Notes: generated from the sequence alone by a model not told the origin. Shown: positions 17,862 through 28,127, counted from the first letter of the stretch. The stretch is DNA of 64,000 bases from Mesorhizobium sp. CA14 (GCF_020165195.1 NZ_JAIUHR010000005.1:62001-126000); one strand, 5' to 3'. A program made the numbers and translations.

Positions 17862-18050
17862 CGGCGGCTCGCCGAAGATGGGGTGGATAGGTTGTGATTT
17901 CTTAGGTTTGGGCGCTGCTTCAGCTTACGCTGGCCTACATATGGCTTGCGTTTACGGAGCTCACGTGACATCGAGCAGCAAATTGTTGGCGAGGCACGCG
18001 CTTGCCCGCCGGCTTCGGTCGCTGGGTTTTGCAATTCGGAACAGAGCCCT

Positions 18051-18398
18051 TCAAGCATTGTTGGAGAACATCTGCGACGGGTTCCCTCTTTGAGCCTCCC
18101 AGGTTGCTGTGCAACACCGTCCCGCGCCCTTGCCGAGGAGCGCGGGCTCCCTATTGAAAGAATCGCGCGTACTCGCCTGCGTAAGATGCAACCCCGGTTC
18201 AGCCCGTGCACTGAAAGCGTACTTGTAGACGGTCCGATTCTGCTCGTCCGTCACTCTGACCCAGAGTTCTTCATTAGCCCGGATCCGGACTGCTCGCCCA
18301 GTTGCACGAGACGCCGCCGCAGCAGCTGTGTGGGCTTCGACCAACTACCTGGAGGTGACAATTTCGCCATCCAGCACTTCGACGACGTACATCTTCAT
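18051..18398 (-). pseudogene. Small conserved protein (14866/45748 family) with an in-frame amber
   Basis: From ATG 18398 the minus strand reads MKMYVVEVLDGEIVTSR, TAG, then LVEAHTAAAAASRATGRAVR and ELWVRVTDEQNRTVYKYAFS. This is the same order as the small protein at 45748-45951 (MKAYRVEEMDRDRVV ... RWIRVTDEADKVVYRFAF). The codon at the stop may have been lost by mutation or a base error; a TTG at 18344 could restart translation. The tail after SARAEP continues to 18051 without family resemblance. Confidence 0.5.
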
Positions 18399-18636
18399 GG
18401 AGCATGGTTACGCTCGCGAGCTCCCATGTCGGAATAAGATTTGATGCAATTGCGGAAAAAATATCCTGCGTGCCATTTATTGACCCGACGGTTTGTTCCG
18501 GTCTGAGCCAGGTAGGTTTGGGAAAAGATGAGTCTTCCACTAGTCGCGAACCGAACGTCCACGGTGACGTACGGTCAGCAGATCGAGTGGTGACGCCGTG
18601 AACCGCACCGTGCCACCCAAGCGGACCAGCAATGGA
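18399..18636. other. Spacer without a recognised gene
   Basis: Open frames on both strands here are not protein-like. Nothing assignable. Confidence 0.4.
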
Positions 18637-18798
18637 ATGTCCACTATCCATCCGCGCGGGCATCAACTTGACTCGGACGATGCGCAGAACGTCGCCGTTA
18701 ACTTGGTCTATCTGTTCCAGAGAGCGATGATGAACGAGTTTGACCTTATTGATACCTTGGGGGCTCAGTCGCGCAAGAACCTACGCCGCGTTGGCTGA
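18637..18798 (+). CDS. Very small hypothetical protein
   Basis: 53 residues from ATG 18637 (or 66 from GTG 18598). LDSDDAQNVAVNLVYLFQRA followed by MMNEFDLIDTLGAQSRKNLR reads as a soluble helix pair with plausible composition. No clear ribosome-binding site and no known family. Low certainty. Confidence 0.3.
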   Translation: MSTIHPRGHQLDSDDAQNVAVNLVYLFQRAMMNEFDLIDTLGAQSRKNLRRVG

Positions 18799-18860
18799 AC
18801 AAGCCGCTCGTCCGATAGCAAACTGGCCGACTGCATTGTGGCGGATCGCAAGCTGCTAGG

Positions 18861-19115
18861 TCAAGCAGGCGACCGCAATAGCCGCTTTCTATTGGCCCTA
18901 ATCTTCCCGCCATAGTAAGTTACAAACTTATCTGCTGGTGCGCCCATAGCGAGCATCATAATTGAGCGACCGGCAGCCTCGATTTTTTCACTGATCATCA
19001 ACTTAGCTTCGCGTTCAGCCGCTTTGCCGCCAGTAGCAATTCGCATACCTCTAAGCCAGATCACTTGCTGCGCCTCCAGTATCGAAAGTGAGAGATCGAT
19101 GCATAGATTGAACAT
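18861..19115 (-). CDS. Small helical protein of a rhizobial family
   Basis: 84 residues from ATG 19115, which has AGGAG at the right distance. LCIDLSLSILEAQQVIWLRG, GGKAAEREAKLMISEKIEAA and a basic tail KIRANRKRLLRSP fit a family of short helical proteins common in Rhizobiales, of unknown function. A perfect stress-type promoter lies 25-50 bases upstream. Confidence 0.6.
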   Translation of the reverse strand: MFNLCIDLSLSILEAQQVIWLRGMRIATGGKAAEREAKLMISEKIEAAGRSIMMLAMGAPADKFVTYYGGKIRANRKRLLRSPA

Positions 19116-19140
19116 TGAGCGCTCCTGATTGGGAAGAGAG

Positions 19141-19165
19141 AACGGCAATCTCGTTCGTCGGTTCC
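19141..19165 (-). promoter_or_regulatory. Consensus EcfG-type promoter
   Basis: On the minus strand GGAAC (19165-19161), 16 bases, CGTT (19144-19141): an exact match to the general-stress consensus, driving the gene starting at 19115. Confidence 0.55.
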
Positions 19166-19311
19166 GCCGAATTGGCAGGTCGAAAAACTTCTCTCTGGGA
19201 GCGAGTTCAAGGAAGAAGCCGAACGTTCTCTTCGAGACTTGCGCGAGCGGTGAGGACCCGATCTGCCCGAGAAGAAAAGGCCCCGTGGAGAGTTCCACGC
19301 GGCCTCATCGA

Positions 19312-19926
19312 TTACAGCGGTGTCGTTCGGCGAACGCGATCGCGTTCCGCTTGGATGTCATCAAAGGGCTCTGCGCCAGGGTCGAATCCTGTCCATCCGG
19401 CGGACTCGTAAGCGCTGCGCCGTTCGTCAAGATTGACGGAACGCTCTCCTCGCAGGATGCGCTCGGCCTCGCCGGTCAGCCGATCGTCCACTCTGGCAGT
19501 CACCAGACTGCCTCCCCGGCGAACACCCTCGGCATAGACATGGGCATCACGTTCCGAAACACCGGATTCCGTCAGCGCCCCGACTATGCCGCCTGCGGCT
19601 CCACCAACCACAGCGCCGCCAACCGCGCCGACGGCCGTAGCAGCGAGCCAGCCTGCCGCCACGACCGGCCCGACACCGGGGATCGCCATGATCCCGAGCC
19701 CCGTGAGCAGGCCGCCCGCGCCCCCGACGAGCGCGCCCAGGCCGGCACCAGCGGCGGCATCTTCACTGGTTTCTGAAGTCTCATCCTGCCGATACCAATT
19801 GTCGGAATTGTTCGCCACGATGCTGATGTCGTCTCGCGGCACGCCGATCGCTTCTAATTCGCTTACGGCGTCGGAGGCGTCCTGATAGTCATCGAAAAGT
19901 CCGGTGACAGTGGTCATTGTTTTCAC
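19312..19926 (-). CDS. General-stress-protein-17M-like protein with glycine-zipper segment
   Basis: 204 residues. The N-terminus MTTVTGLFDDYQDASDAVSE and LEAIGVPRDDISIVANN is the small ferredoxin-like domain of Bacillus general stress protein 17M homologues. A long Gly/Ala-rich zipper (about 60-120: GLGALVGGAGGLLTGLGIMA and VGGAVVGGAAGGIVG) could insert in or associate with membranes. The tail SGVSERDAHVYAEGVRRGGS with LVTARVDD repeats the first fold. Such proteins are stress-induced but biochemically uncharacterised. It lies 17 bases after the DUF4142 gene on the same strand, so the two are probably co-transcribed. Confidence 0.75.
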   Translation of the reverse strand: MKTMTTVTGLFDDYQDASDAVSELEAIGVPRDDISIVANNSDNWYRQDETSETSEDAAAGAGLGALVGGAGGLLTGLGIMAIPGVGPVVAAGWLAATAVGAVGGAVVGGAAGGIVGALTESGVSERDAHVYAEGVRRGGSLVTARVDDRLTGEAERILRGERSVNLDERRSAYESAGWTGFDPGAEPFDDIQAERDRVRRTTPL

Positions 19927-19943
19927 TCCATTTCTGAGTTCGG

Positions 19944-20699
19944 TTATTGAGCGCCGGCAACCACGTTGCCTTGGAAATCGAGCGCTACGGTCACCTGCTT
20001 TCCGTCTTTCTGGGCGGTGCCGCGCCAGATGCCTTTGTCGTCCTTCGTCAGTGCGCTGACATTCGAAAATCCGGCATCCTGGATCCGTGATTTCGCCTGC
20101 GCTTCGGTGAAGCTGTTGGCGCCAGGTACGGGCGCGGCCGGATTGTTGGTGTCGCTCGTCGACACCGCGGGCGTCGTCGAGCTCGTTGTGGAAGACTTGT
20201 CGTTGGTGCCGGAGGCGATCTTTTCGATCATTTCCTGATGCATCTTGAGCGTCGGCAACGTCTCCTGCGCGAATGTCTTGAGCTGAGCATTGTCGCCGTC
20301 CCTGGCGTAGCCTTCGAACAGCTTCACAGCGTCGGCATGTGCGTCCCGCTGCATCTTCACGTAGGACTTGTCGAATGGTTCTTTACCAGTGTTCAGGCTG
20401 TCGAGTTCGCTCTTGTGCGCGGCGTCTGTCTGGGCAGGCACCTTCAGCTTCTGCTCGCCGGCGATTGTCTCGAGCTTGGCGTTGGCCGCGCCGTGATCGT
20501 CGATCATCTTCTGGGCGAAGTCTTTGACTGCCTGATCCTGAGCCTTGCCTTGTGCGATCTTGCTTGACTCGACCTCGAACATGCCTCCGGCGGCGGCCTT
20601 GTCGACGAAGTCCTGGGCTTTATCGGCGGCGTAGGAAGGCGCGGCAAATGTCAGGACCGCGCAGGTGGAGAGCGCTGCCATCATAAGGCGGTGTTTCAT
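19944..20699 (-). CDS. Exported DUF4142 protein with PepSY-like tail
   Basis: 251 residues from ATG 20699 (AAGGA upstream). A Sec signal peptide, MKHRLMMAALSTCAVLTFAA then PSYAA, is followed by a DUF4142 four-helix bundle (about 27-160: AQDFVDKAAAGGMFEVESSK, DFAQKMIDDHGAANAKLETI, LPTLKMHQEMIEKI). A Ser/Thr linker leads to a PepSY-like domain (ARIQDAGFSNVSALTKDD and WRGTAQKDGKQVTVALDFQG). Periplasmic; DUF4142 is ferritin-like in fold and stress-linked, function unknown. A stress-type promoter lies upstream. Confidence 0.8.
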   Translation of the reverse strand: MKHRLMMAALSTCAVLTFAAPSYAADKAQDFVDKAAAGGMFEVESSKIAQGKAQDQAVKDFAQKMIDDHGAANAKLETIAGEQKLKVPAQTDAAHKSELDSLNTGKEPFDKSYVKMQRDAHADAVKLFEGYARDGDNAQLKTFAQETLPTLKMHQEMIEKIASGTNDKSSTTSSTTPAVSTSDTNNPAAPVPGANSFTEAQAKSRIQDAGFSNVSALTKDDKGIWRGTAQKDGKQVTVALDFQGNVVAGAQ

Positions 20700-20730
20700 C
20701 GATAAGTTCCTTGTTGAATGGGTGTCACTC

Positions 20731-20755
20731 AACAAGCGCCAGACCCCTTTGTTCC
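20731..20755 (-). promoter_or_regulatory. EcfG-type promoter upstream of DUF4142
   Basis: On the minus strand GGAAC (20755-20751), 16 bases, tGTT (20734-20731). It lies about 32 bases before ATG 20699. Confidence 0.5.
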
Positions 20756-21084
20756 GGTCCAAGGACAATTTAGGCCACTACAGGAATGCCTCTTGCTCAG
20801 GAGGCGGCGCCAGGTCGTCTGTAAGGCGAGGTGCGTCGAGATTCGCGCCGCCCCAATCGCGACGAGCCAAGCGCGGGCCGGCTCTCCTGTCGCGTTCGAC
20901 CTTAGCCGCGGTCAGCCGCCGTTTGCAGGATGTAGAGCGCATCGCCATCAGCAATGCAACGGCGGGTATGGCCTGCCATTTCATTCGGTTAGTCCTTCTG
21001 CTCGTCACGCTTACGGCTCGGCGGTAGCGGGGCGGCGAGACGGATGTCCTTGCTGCCGGTGACCATAACTCATGACAGCGAAAT
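20756..21084. other. Spacer without a recognised gene
   Basis: A minus-strand frame from ATG 20984 (MKWQAIPAVALLMAMRSTSC) could encode a short lipoprotein-like peptide, but its remainder is Arg/Pro-rich and not convincing. Nothing else is recognisable. Confidence 0.35.
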
Positions 21085-21510
21085 TTACGGCCTACCCGGA
21101 GCTCTTGCATCGGAGCGGTAGAGCCAGCGTATTTGCATCTTCAGATCCTGCACAGGATCATCGAGCCCACTTGCACCGAGGCTGTTACACTCCAATTTCG
21201 GAGTCCGATAGATTGGGACTTCGATCCAAGCAATGTACTTATATCGCGGCCGATCCTTCTCCGGATGAAACTTGACGTAAGAGATCACGGCGGTTTTCAC
21301 ATCATCGACCAGAGCTGATGCCAATCCAAATGCTGTGCGTTGCCCAACTGCGAAGGTTTGACCCTCCACATGGCATAGGGTTCAGTTCGGAAGTATTCGA
21401 GTCCGCCCTCGATGACCGACTCGCCATGCACCACCACGAGGTGTCCAGCGAGCACATAGGATTCGTCCCAAGTGCCTTGGAAGAAGACGTGCGAGTGCCA
21501 GATGCGTCAC
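21085..21510 (-). pseudogene. Unrecognised broken gene
   Basis: On the minus strand, [40 protein letters not shown] and MWRVKPSQ lie in one frame. They continue after a shift near 21350 as [40 protein letters not shown] and YRTPKLECNSLG. The two halves are both protein-like and adjoining, so a single gene interrupted by a frameshift is likely. No family was recognised. Confidence 0.35.
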
Positions 21511-22097
21511 TGTCTGCACCCGGCATGGTGGCGGGAGATATAGGAAACATTGGGGATAGGTCTGACCAAAGATTCCGCCACTTGCTAGCGCGGCTTTCCT
21601 GCCGGATCAGGCCATGTTTTAGGCCATCGCAAAACTTCGGCGCACAAGGACGGCGTGTTCGGACCGGAAACTCACAGCAGGTGTTCGCCTGGCGGCGCGA
21701 AGCGCGCAAACAGGCCGCTTCGGTGCAGCAGGAATCCCCGGCTTTCGTGCCGGCCGTGGTGGCGCCTCCGGAACCCGCGCCGAAGCGTCCAGCGCAGCCG
21801 CGGCGGTCTCCTCCGACAGCTGCCCGATCGTTAAATATGTAGCGGGTTATATTAGTCCAGAACGATATTAAGCGCTCCGCAGCATCCATTGTGCTTGTCC
21901 TGCTCGGAGCCGGGAACCCTGACTTTGATTGGCTGCTTTTTGCATAGGTCTAGGAAAGCGCGGTGCCGAGCAAGCCTGCGGCGAATGGCTCGAAAATAGC
22001 GGCATCATCGAATTGCCGGATTTGCTGAGCAGCGCCGGCGAACGCCTTGAAGCATCAACACTTGCCGTTACTGGCTGGGTGAATTGTGCAGCCCGTT
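21511..22097. other. Spacer without a recognised gene
   Basis: Long Arg/Pro-rich frames on both strands are shadows of GC-rich sequence. No supported gene up to the promoter at 22098. Confidence 0.4.
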
Positions 22098-22122
22098 GGA
22101 ACCTCTCGCGAAATCGGGTGTT
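22098..22122 (+). promoter_or_regulatory. EcfG-type promoter upstream of the histidine kinase
   Basis: GGAAC (22098-22102), 16 bases, tGTT (22119-22122), about 30 bases before ATG 22152. Confidence 0.5.
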
Positions 22123-22151
22123 AAGCTGCGTTTAGGGGCCTTCAACCTTTC

Positions 22152-24854
22152 ATGGAACAACGAGCCTTGCCCTCCAGCGTTTCTAGCGCGAAATCCTTGG
22201 CCCATGGCGAGGAGGTCGAAGGGCCCCGTGCGGTCCTGCTCCTCGGCAACGAGATGGAAGATTTCTTCGAGAATGCAGCCGTGGCTCTCCACCTGGTGGC
22301 CAATGACGGCACCATTTTGCGCGCCAATCGAGCCGAACTGGACTTGCTCGGCTATTCCGCGGAGGAATATGTCGGCCGCAACATCCGCGAATTTCACGCC
22401 GATGCCGCCGCAATCGACGACATTTTGAACCGCCTTTCTCGGCATGAGCAGCTTCAACATTATCGCGCGAGGTTGCGCGCCAAAGACGGCTCCATCCGTT
22501 GGGTGGAGATAACGTCAAATGTTCGTTCGGCTGGTGGTCGGTTCCTCGACACGCGCTGCATCACCATCGACGTAACGAAGAAGGTCGAAGCGGAAGAGTT
22601 GTTGCGCGAACAGGAGCAGAGACTTGCCCTGACCTATCACAGCGCTGGTGTGGGAATCGTGGAAGCTGACGCCGAAGGCCGGCTGCTGCGGGTGAACGGA
22701 CATTTGTGCCGTCTTTTGGGCTGCACGCAGGAGGATCTTGTTGGCCGATCGATTTTCGATCAGACCTTTCCTTCCGATGTCGAAGCGGATCGCACGAAAT
22801 ATCGCCGACAGGTCGCCGGCGAGATCAAAAGCTACACGATCGAGAAGCGGTTCGTCCGCAAGGACGGGTCGCTTTTCTGGGCTGCCGTAACTTCTTCCAG
22901 CGTTTACGACGGCAGCGGACGGTTTCACTATGCAGTACGGGTGCAGCACGATATCACCGAGCGCAAAGAGATTGAGGCTACACTGGCCCAAAGGGCCGAG
23001 CAGCAGGCTGCGCTGCATCAATTGACGGAAATGCTGCAGCACGCCCTTACCCGCGAAGACGTCTACGAGGCTGCGCTCGATGCGATCCAGCGCGGGCTGA
23101 GATGTCAGCGCGCTTCTATTCTGGTTTTGCAAGGCGGGATCATGAAGTTTGCCGCCTGGCGGGGCTTGTCGGACGCGTATCGAAGCGCCGTGCAAGGCCA
23201 TTCACTCTGGTCCGCGGCAGACCACGATCCGCAGCCAGTTTGTTTGCGGGATGTGGAACAGGCCGAACTCCCCAGCAACTTAAGACACGCAATCCGAACA
23301 GAAGGCATCGGCGCGGTCTGTTTCATTCCGATAATCGAAGGCGGGCGTCTGCTGGGCAAGTTCATGGCCTATTTCGACGAGACGCACGAATGCTCGGCAG
23401 AAGAGATGGAAGTCGCCCGGACAATCGCGCGCCAGCTCGCGTTCGGCATTGAACGTGTCACAGCACAGAATGCGACCCAGCGACTGGCGGCAATCGTGGA
23501 ATCGTCCCATGACGCCATCGTAAGCAAGGATCTCAACGGCATCGTCTCGACCTGGAACCGCGGCGCCGAGCGCCTCTTCGGGTATACGGCAGCGGAGATG
23601 ATAGGCAAGCCCATCACCACCATCATTCCTGAGGATCGGCAGCACGAAGAGCCCCTGATACTGGGCCGCATCCGCAACGGCGAACTCGTGGATCATTTCG
23701 AGACGGTTCGCCGCCGCAAGGACGGAACGCTGGTAGATATCTCTCTCACAATATCGCCGGTTCGAGATGCGTCAGGCCGTATCGTCGGAGCTTCCAAAAT
23801 CGCCCGAGACGTAACCGACAAAAAGGTAGCGGAAGCGAAGATACAAGACAGCGAGCGCCACCTTCAAGACTTGCTCGCCGCCATTCCTGCCGCGATCTAC
23901 ACCACGGATCGCGACGGCAAGATCACATACTTCAACGAAGCGGCGGTGCAACTCGCCGGCCGAACGCCCGTTATTGGCACCGACGAATGGTGCGTGACAT
24001 GGAAGCTCTACTGGCCGGATGGAACGCCGCTTCCTCACGATCAGTGCCCCATGGCCATCTCACTGCGCGAAGGGCGGCCCATCCGGGGATATGAGGCGGT
24101 GGCCGAGCGGCCGGATGGTAGCCGGGTTCCATTCATTCCCTATCCGACCCCGATGCGCGATGCCGCTGGAAACATCACCGGCGCCATAAATATGCTGGTC
24201 GATGTGAGCGAGCGTAAGCAGGCCGAAACCCAGCAACGGATCTTGCTCGACGAGCTCAATCATCGCGTGAAGAACAACATGATGATGCTGAAGTCCCTGC
24301 TTTCGGTTGCGGCGAGGACCAGCAAGAGTTCGGAGGCCCGGACCGTTCTGGATGAGGCCAGCAAGCGGGTGGCCGCGATGGCTGCCGCTCAGCGGGTCCT
24401 CTATGACACGCCCGATGCCATCAACTTCGGTGCCGAACCTTTCCTGAGCGCTGTTTGCGAGACGGCAAAACAGATGTTTCCCACAGCCGTTCAATTGTTC
24501 TGCGAGGCAGATCCGATCCAACTGCCAAACGACGTTGCGATGCCGCTGGCGCTTATTATCAACGAGCTGTTGATCAATGCCGTGAAGTATGGCCTGCGCG
24601 GAAATGGGCATGGAACCATTCGCGTTTCCATCAGACAAAATGGCCCGGCCATTAGTCTGGCGGTCGAGGATGAGGGCCCGGGCTTCGAACTGAATTCGGT
24701 GCGCTCGTCTTCGTCAGGCCTGCGACTCGTCGAAGGGTTGGTGCGACAGATCGGCGGGATTTTCGAAGTTAGCCGGCACCCGTCCAGATGCACCGTGACC
24801 TTTTGTCAGATGCCCCAGGAGATTAGCCTTGCCACCAAAAGCAGCGATACCTGA
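22152..24854 (+). CDS. Soluble multi-PAS/GAF HisKA_2-type sensor histidine kinase
   Basis: 900 residues, no membrane segment. Order: PAS (about 35-150), PAS (155-275), GAF (about 295-430), PAS (440-560, [19 protein letters not shown]), a fourth PAS (575-690), a HisKA_2 dimerisation domain with phospho-acceptor His704 in [20 protein letters not shown], and an HATPase with [16 protein letters not shown] (N box) and VEDEGPGF (G1). Four sensor modules suggest integration of several cytoplasmic signals (redox, light or ligands). The following receiver gene overlaps it by 26 bases. In alphaproteobacteria, kinases of this class often feed the PhyR-EcfG general stress pathway, which agrees with its stress-type promoter. 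Confidence 0.9.
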   Translation: MEQRALPSSVSSAKSLAHGEEVEGPRAVLLLGNEMEDFFENAAVALHLVANDGTILRANRAELDLLGYSAEEYVGRNIREFHADAAAIDDILNRLSRHEQLQHYRARLRAKDGSIRWVEITSNVRSAGGRFLDTRCITIDVTKKVEAEELLREQEQRLALTYHSAGVGIVEADAEGRLLRVNGHLCRLLGCTQEDLVGRSIFDQTFPSDVEADRTKYRRQVAGEIKSYTIEKRFVRKDGSLFWAAVTSSSVYDGSGRFHYAVRVQHDITERKEIEATLAQRAEQQAALHQLTEMLQHALTREDVYEAALDAIQRGLRCQRASILVLQGGIMKFAAWRGLSDAYRSAVQGHSLWSAADHDPQPVCLRDVEQAELPSNLRHAIRTEGIGAVCFIPIIEGGRLLGKFMAYFDETHECSAEEMEVARTIARQLAFGIERVTAQNATQRLAAIVESSHDAIVSKDLNGIVSTWNRGAERLFGYTAAEMIGKPITTIIPEDRQHEEPLILGRIRNGELVDHFETVRRRKDGTLVDISLTISPVRDASGRIVGASKIARDVTDKKVAEAKIQDSERHLQDLLAAIPAAIYTTDRDGKITYFNEAAVQLAGRTPVIGTDEWCVTWKLYWPDGTPLPHDQCPMAISLREGRPIRGYEAVAERPDGSRVPFIPYPTPMRDAAGNITGAINMLVDVSERKQAETQQRILLDELNHRVKNNMMMLKSLLSVAARTSKSSEARTVLDEASKRVAAMAAAQRVLYDTPDAINFGAEPFLSAVCETAKQMFPTAVQLFCEADPIQLPNDVAMPLALIINELLINAVKYGLRGNGHGTIRVSIRQNGPAISLAVEDEGPGFELNSVRSSSSGLRLVEGLVRQIGGIFEVSRHPSRCTVTFCQMPQEISLATKSSDT

Positions 24855-25326
24855 GTTGAGCCGTGCGGGGGACATCAATCGATCTTTCAGGCCGCAGGTC
24901 GTCTTCTCCCGAGATGATGTGAGCGGAGGACGCGCTGAAACCACTCTCAACCAGTCGATCTTGGTCGTCGAAGACGACTACCTAATTGCGTTGGATATAG
25001 AGGCCGGACTGCTGGCCGAAGGCTTCTCGCTAGCGGGCCTCGCGACCAGCGCCGATGAGGCGATCAGCGTGGCACTCTCGACTAAGCCGGTGCTTGCGCT
25101 GATGGATATCCGCTTGTTGGGCGAGCGGGACGGCATCGACGCGGCCGTGGAATTGTATCGCGATCTTGCGATACGATGTATCTTTACGACCGCGCACGGT
25201 GATCGCGACTTGAGGCTTCGAGCCGAGGCGGCCAGACCGCTGGGCTGGGTGCAGAAACCCTATTCTATAGCGACGCTAGTCGCAGCCATTCGAGATGCCT
25301 TTCAGGAGCTCGAGAAGGAGAGCTGA
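24829..25326 (+). CDS. Single-domain response regulator
   Basis: 165 residues from TTG 24829 (AGGAG seven bases upstream); a shorter GTG start at 24919 is the alternative. The receiver domain has SILVVEDDYLIALDIEAGLL (acidic pair at 49-50), phospho-acceptor Asp93 in LALMDIRL, Thr in CIFTTAHG and Lys in VQKPYS. There is no output domain. Being co-translated with the kinase it is probably its phosphate acceptor or sink, comparable to stand-alone receivers that modulate PhyR signalling; this role is inferred. Confidence 0.85.
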   Translation: MPPKAAIPELSRAGDINRSFRPQVVFSRDDVSGGRAETTLNQSILVVEDDYLIALDIEAGLLAEGFSLAGLATSADEAISVALSTKPVLALMDIRLLGERDGIDAAVELYRDLAIRCIFTTAHGDRDLRLRAEAARPLGWVQKPYSIATLVAAIRDAFQELEKES

Positions 25327-25993
25327 ACGCGCGGGGAGGGCAGTTGGATCCGCCCAGCGCGCCACATCAGTGCTTGATTTTGGGTGCCAAGGTGCTCTGC
25401 TCTCTTAGCCTTGCGGGAGGTCCGTCTCGATCGCGGCAGCCGTGCTCGTACATCACGGCTTTTTAACGTTTAGGGCTGTCGCGCCTCATCCTCGGAAGAA
25501 CATTGTGATCTGCAAGGCCGTCCGGATCTATCGTGACCCTGCCTTCCTCGACATGAGAGACAGTGCCCACGCGCTCTGATGGGCGCAGGATATGGAAGGG
25601 CCGGCGAGCACTGCGGGATTGCCTCCGCTCCGGATGGTTCTCCTCGATGCCGACAACAGGTTGATGTACGAGCCGCTGCCGAGGAAATCGAACCATCGCG
25701 AGCCGAATTCGCCAGCCGCAGGATCGGGGCCTTTGGATGCGTGGCCGCAATCTATTGGCTTATGATCGCTCGGGGGCGCAATCGAGCGGTTCTGAAGAGT
25801 TCGCGAACGCTGCGCAACCGAAACGCAACGACAACGTCTGGCGACCAACGCTGACTGACGTTGCGCACCCAAGGTGCTCGAAACATCAAGCGAAAAGTGC
25901 AGACGGGTGCGGGAGACGATTCCGCCTCTCCGCTCTTGCAGGCTCGTGCTACCCGTCAGGACGGTGACGGGTAGACGAAACCGAGCCCCAGTC
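25327..25993. other. Intergenic region, about 670 bases
   Basis: No gene with support. A minus-strand frame ending at 25463 contains PFHILRPSERVGTVSHVEEG and RVTIDPDGLADHNVLPRMRR, which looks protein-like and may be the end of a degraded gene, but its upstream part is not coherent. Confidence 0.4.
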
Positions 25994-26956
25994 TTATTTT
26001 TTCTTGCGAGCGGCGGCATCGGCCCGCACAGGCGCCTCGTTGATATTGGCTGCGCCGCCCATGTCGCCATTCTTGGTCCGTCCGGCTCCCGGCCCGGCGC
26101 CGATATCGGCGCCTGTGGTCGGATCGGATGAGGGATCCGAAAGGGTCCGCTCTCCCATTTTTGCAACCACTTTCATGTCTTTAGCCGCCAGCTTGACTGT
26201 TGCTGTCCCATCGCCATCGTCCGCCGGCATGACTTCGTCAAGATCGTCCACGCGGTCCCATTCGTCTCCCGAATTCCATGGGCCATTCGTGTCCCCTTCA
26301 CCCTGCGACGTGTTGACGTACATGCTCGCATATTTCTCAATGCCGGGAAGCTTGCCCGTCGGAAAGTTGTTCTCGATCGCGTAGAGCGCTTTCTCGAAGG
26401 ATTTTTGATGCGCGATTTCGCGCGTCATGAGGAATCCGAGGGCGTCTTTGACGCCGGGATCTTCGGTGATGTTGATCAGTCGCTCATAGACGATCTTGGC
26501 ACGCGCCTCGGCGGCAATGTTAGACCGCAGATCGACGGTAGGCTCGCCGCGGGAATCGACATAAGCGGCAGTCCACGGGACTCCGGCCGAGTCGCACAAC
26601 GCAGGCGCGCCGCCAAACAAGATGGACTCTTTAGCCGTCGTGCCGCTTGCGCCGACCATCAAGTACAGCTCGGCTTCTTTCATCTGCCCCTCGGCCAGCT
26701 GCGCCTTCAGGCCTTTGTTGAGCATGGTAACAATCGAACCGACGACCTCGAGATGGCTGAGCTCCTCGGTCGCTATGTCGAGCAACATGTCCTTGCGGCC
26801 GACATCGTCTTCGCCCAGCCCTTGGGTGAAATAGCGCATTGCGGCGGCAAGCTCGCCGTCGGCGCCGCCGAACTGCTCCATGATCATGCACGCCAGCCTC
26901 GGATTGGGCTCGGAAACACGAACGGTGTATTGCAGTCGTTTATTGTGCATGAACAT
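25994..26956 (-). CDS. Manganese catalase
   Basis: 320 residues from ATG 26956 (GGAGG upstream). The ferritin-like four-helix core has the dimanganese ligands: Glu35 in GGADGELAAAMRYFTQ, Glu65 and His68 in ATEELSHLEVVGSIV, and later AEARAKIVYERL and MTREIAHQKSFEKAL. The C-terminal extension (DEWDRVDDLDEVMPADDGDG and a Gly/Lys-rich tail) is normal for the family, also called KatN/CotJC-like. It disproportionates hydrogen peroxide in the cytoplasm without haem. A stress-type promoter lies just upstream, matching the induction of manganese catalases in other rhizobia. Confidence 0.9.
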   Translation of the reverse strand: MFMHNKRLQYTVRVSEPNPRLACMIMEQFGGADGELAAAMRYFTQGLGEDDVGRKDMLLDIATEELSHLEVVGSIVTMLNKGLKAQLAEGQMKEAELYLMVGASGTTAKESILFGGAPALCDSAGVPWTAAYVDSRGEPTVDLRSNIAAEARAKIVYERLINITEDPGVKDALGFLMTREIAHQKSFEKALYAIENNFPTGKLPGIEKYASMYVNTSQGEGDTNGPWNSGDEWDRVDDLDEVMPADDGDGTATVKLAAKDMKVVAKMGERTLSDPSSDPTTGADIGAGPGAGRTKNGDMGGAANINEAPVRADAAARKKK

Positions 26957-26985
26957 GAGGCTTCCTCCAAGGGTTGGCGTTCCGT

Positions 26986-27010
26986 AACCTCCCAACACCT
27001 GGAATGTTCC
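26986..27010 (-). promoter_or_regulatory. EcfG-type promoter of the manganese catalase
   Basis: On the minus strand GGAAC (27010-27006), 16 bases, gGTT (26989-26986), 30 bases before the ATG. Confidence 0.5.
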
Positions 27011-27154
27011 TGCGTATAAGACAGAATGACTTAAAACGTGCGTTTTCTGAATCCGCCGAGCCGCGTTGACGTCGCGTGCTCACCCGGATCCGTCTTTGTC
27101 ACGAAAATTGCTGCAAGCTGACGTTATGCAATACTTGAGGGGGGGCCGAGACGT

Positions 27155-28123
27155 TCAGAGCGCGTTGAGACGCCGACGTGTCAGTCGGGCCTGAAGGAGG
27201 ACTACGACCAGGAGGAACAGTCCTCGGATCACTGATTGCCAGTAGGCTGAAAGCGAGATCCATCCCATCCCGTTCTCGAAATTCAGAACATTGAAAAGGA
27301 TGCCGAGCAGGAGCACACCGGCGAGCGTGGTCACAACCGAACCCGAGCCGCCAGTGAGCAGCGTCCCGCCGACCACAACGGCTGCGATGGCGAACAATTC
27401 CCAACCCACTCCTTCAATGGGCTGTCCCGCCCCAAACTGCGACGCAAGGATGACACCGGCGAGTCCTGCCAAGCCCCCGCTCGCGACATAGACCAAAAAC
27501 TTCACGCGATCGGTCCGCAGGCCCATGAGACGCGAAGCATCCTCCCCGCCGCCAATTGCCAGCACCGCCCGTCCGGTGCCGGTGTAATTCAAGACAAGGG
27601 AACCGATGAGATATGCCAGGACGGCGATAGCCGCCGGGATCGGAAACGTCCAGAAATTGCCTTGGCCGATGGCAGTGAAGCCCGATTCATAGGAGACCGA
27701 AACGGTCTGGTTACCCGCAAGCAGGAGGGCCGAGCCACTGGCGGCCTGCATCGTGGCGAGAGTGGCTATGAACGGCATCAGATTGGCGCGTGTGACAAGG
27801 GTCGCATTGATGAGCCCGGCGGCCAGCCCAGCGCCTATACCGGCCGCGAGACCAGGAACGATTCCATAAGGACTTGCCAACGCCGAAGCCACGCTGCCCA
27901 AGGCAGCGACGGAGCCTACGGAAAGATCGATTCCCCCTGTCATGATGACGAAGCACATACCAAGCGCCACCAGCGCGAACATGGAATTGTAACGTAGGAG
28001 AGTCATCACGTTGTAGAAGCTGACGAACCGATCATAACGCAGGAAACCGAATAGAATAAGCGCAGCGAGGGCGATCAATACGCCGTAGGTGCCAATAATG
28101 CGGACGAGGCGGGCACGATTCAT
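27155..28123 (-). CDS. yjfF: Sugar ABC transporter permease (YjfF-like)
   Basis: 322 residues from ATG 28123, five codons' length after the stop of the preceding permease. About nine membrane segments. The permease signature GMCFVIMTGGIDLSVGSVAA is near residues 60-80, and ASGGLAGLAGVILASQFGAG with VVVGGTLLTGGSGSV near 220-270. This is the BPD_transp_2 family used by ribose/galactofuranose-type importers. It forms the channel together with the 28128-29132 product. A longer frame to 28384 exists only because the preceding gene is open in another frame. Confidence 0.85.
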   Translation of the reverse strand: MNRARLVRIIGTYGVLIALAALILFGFLRYDRFVSFYNVMTLLRYNSMFALVALGMCFVIMTGGIDLSVGSVAALGSVASALASPYGIVPGLAAGIGAGLAAGLINATLVTRANLMPFIATLATMQAASGSALLLAGNQTVSVSYESGFTAIGQGNFWTFPIPAAIAVLAYLIGSLVLNYTGTGRAVLAIGGGEDASRLMGLRTDRVKFLVYVASGGLAGLAGVILASQFGAGQPIEGVGWELFAIAAVVVGGTLLTGGSGSVVTTLAGVLLLGILFNVLNFENGMGWISLSAYWQSVIRGLFLLVVVLLQARLTRRRLNAL

Positions 28124-28127
28124 AAGA

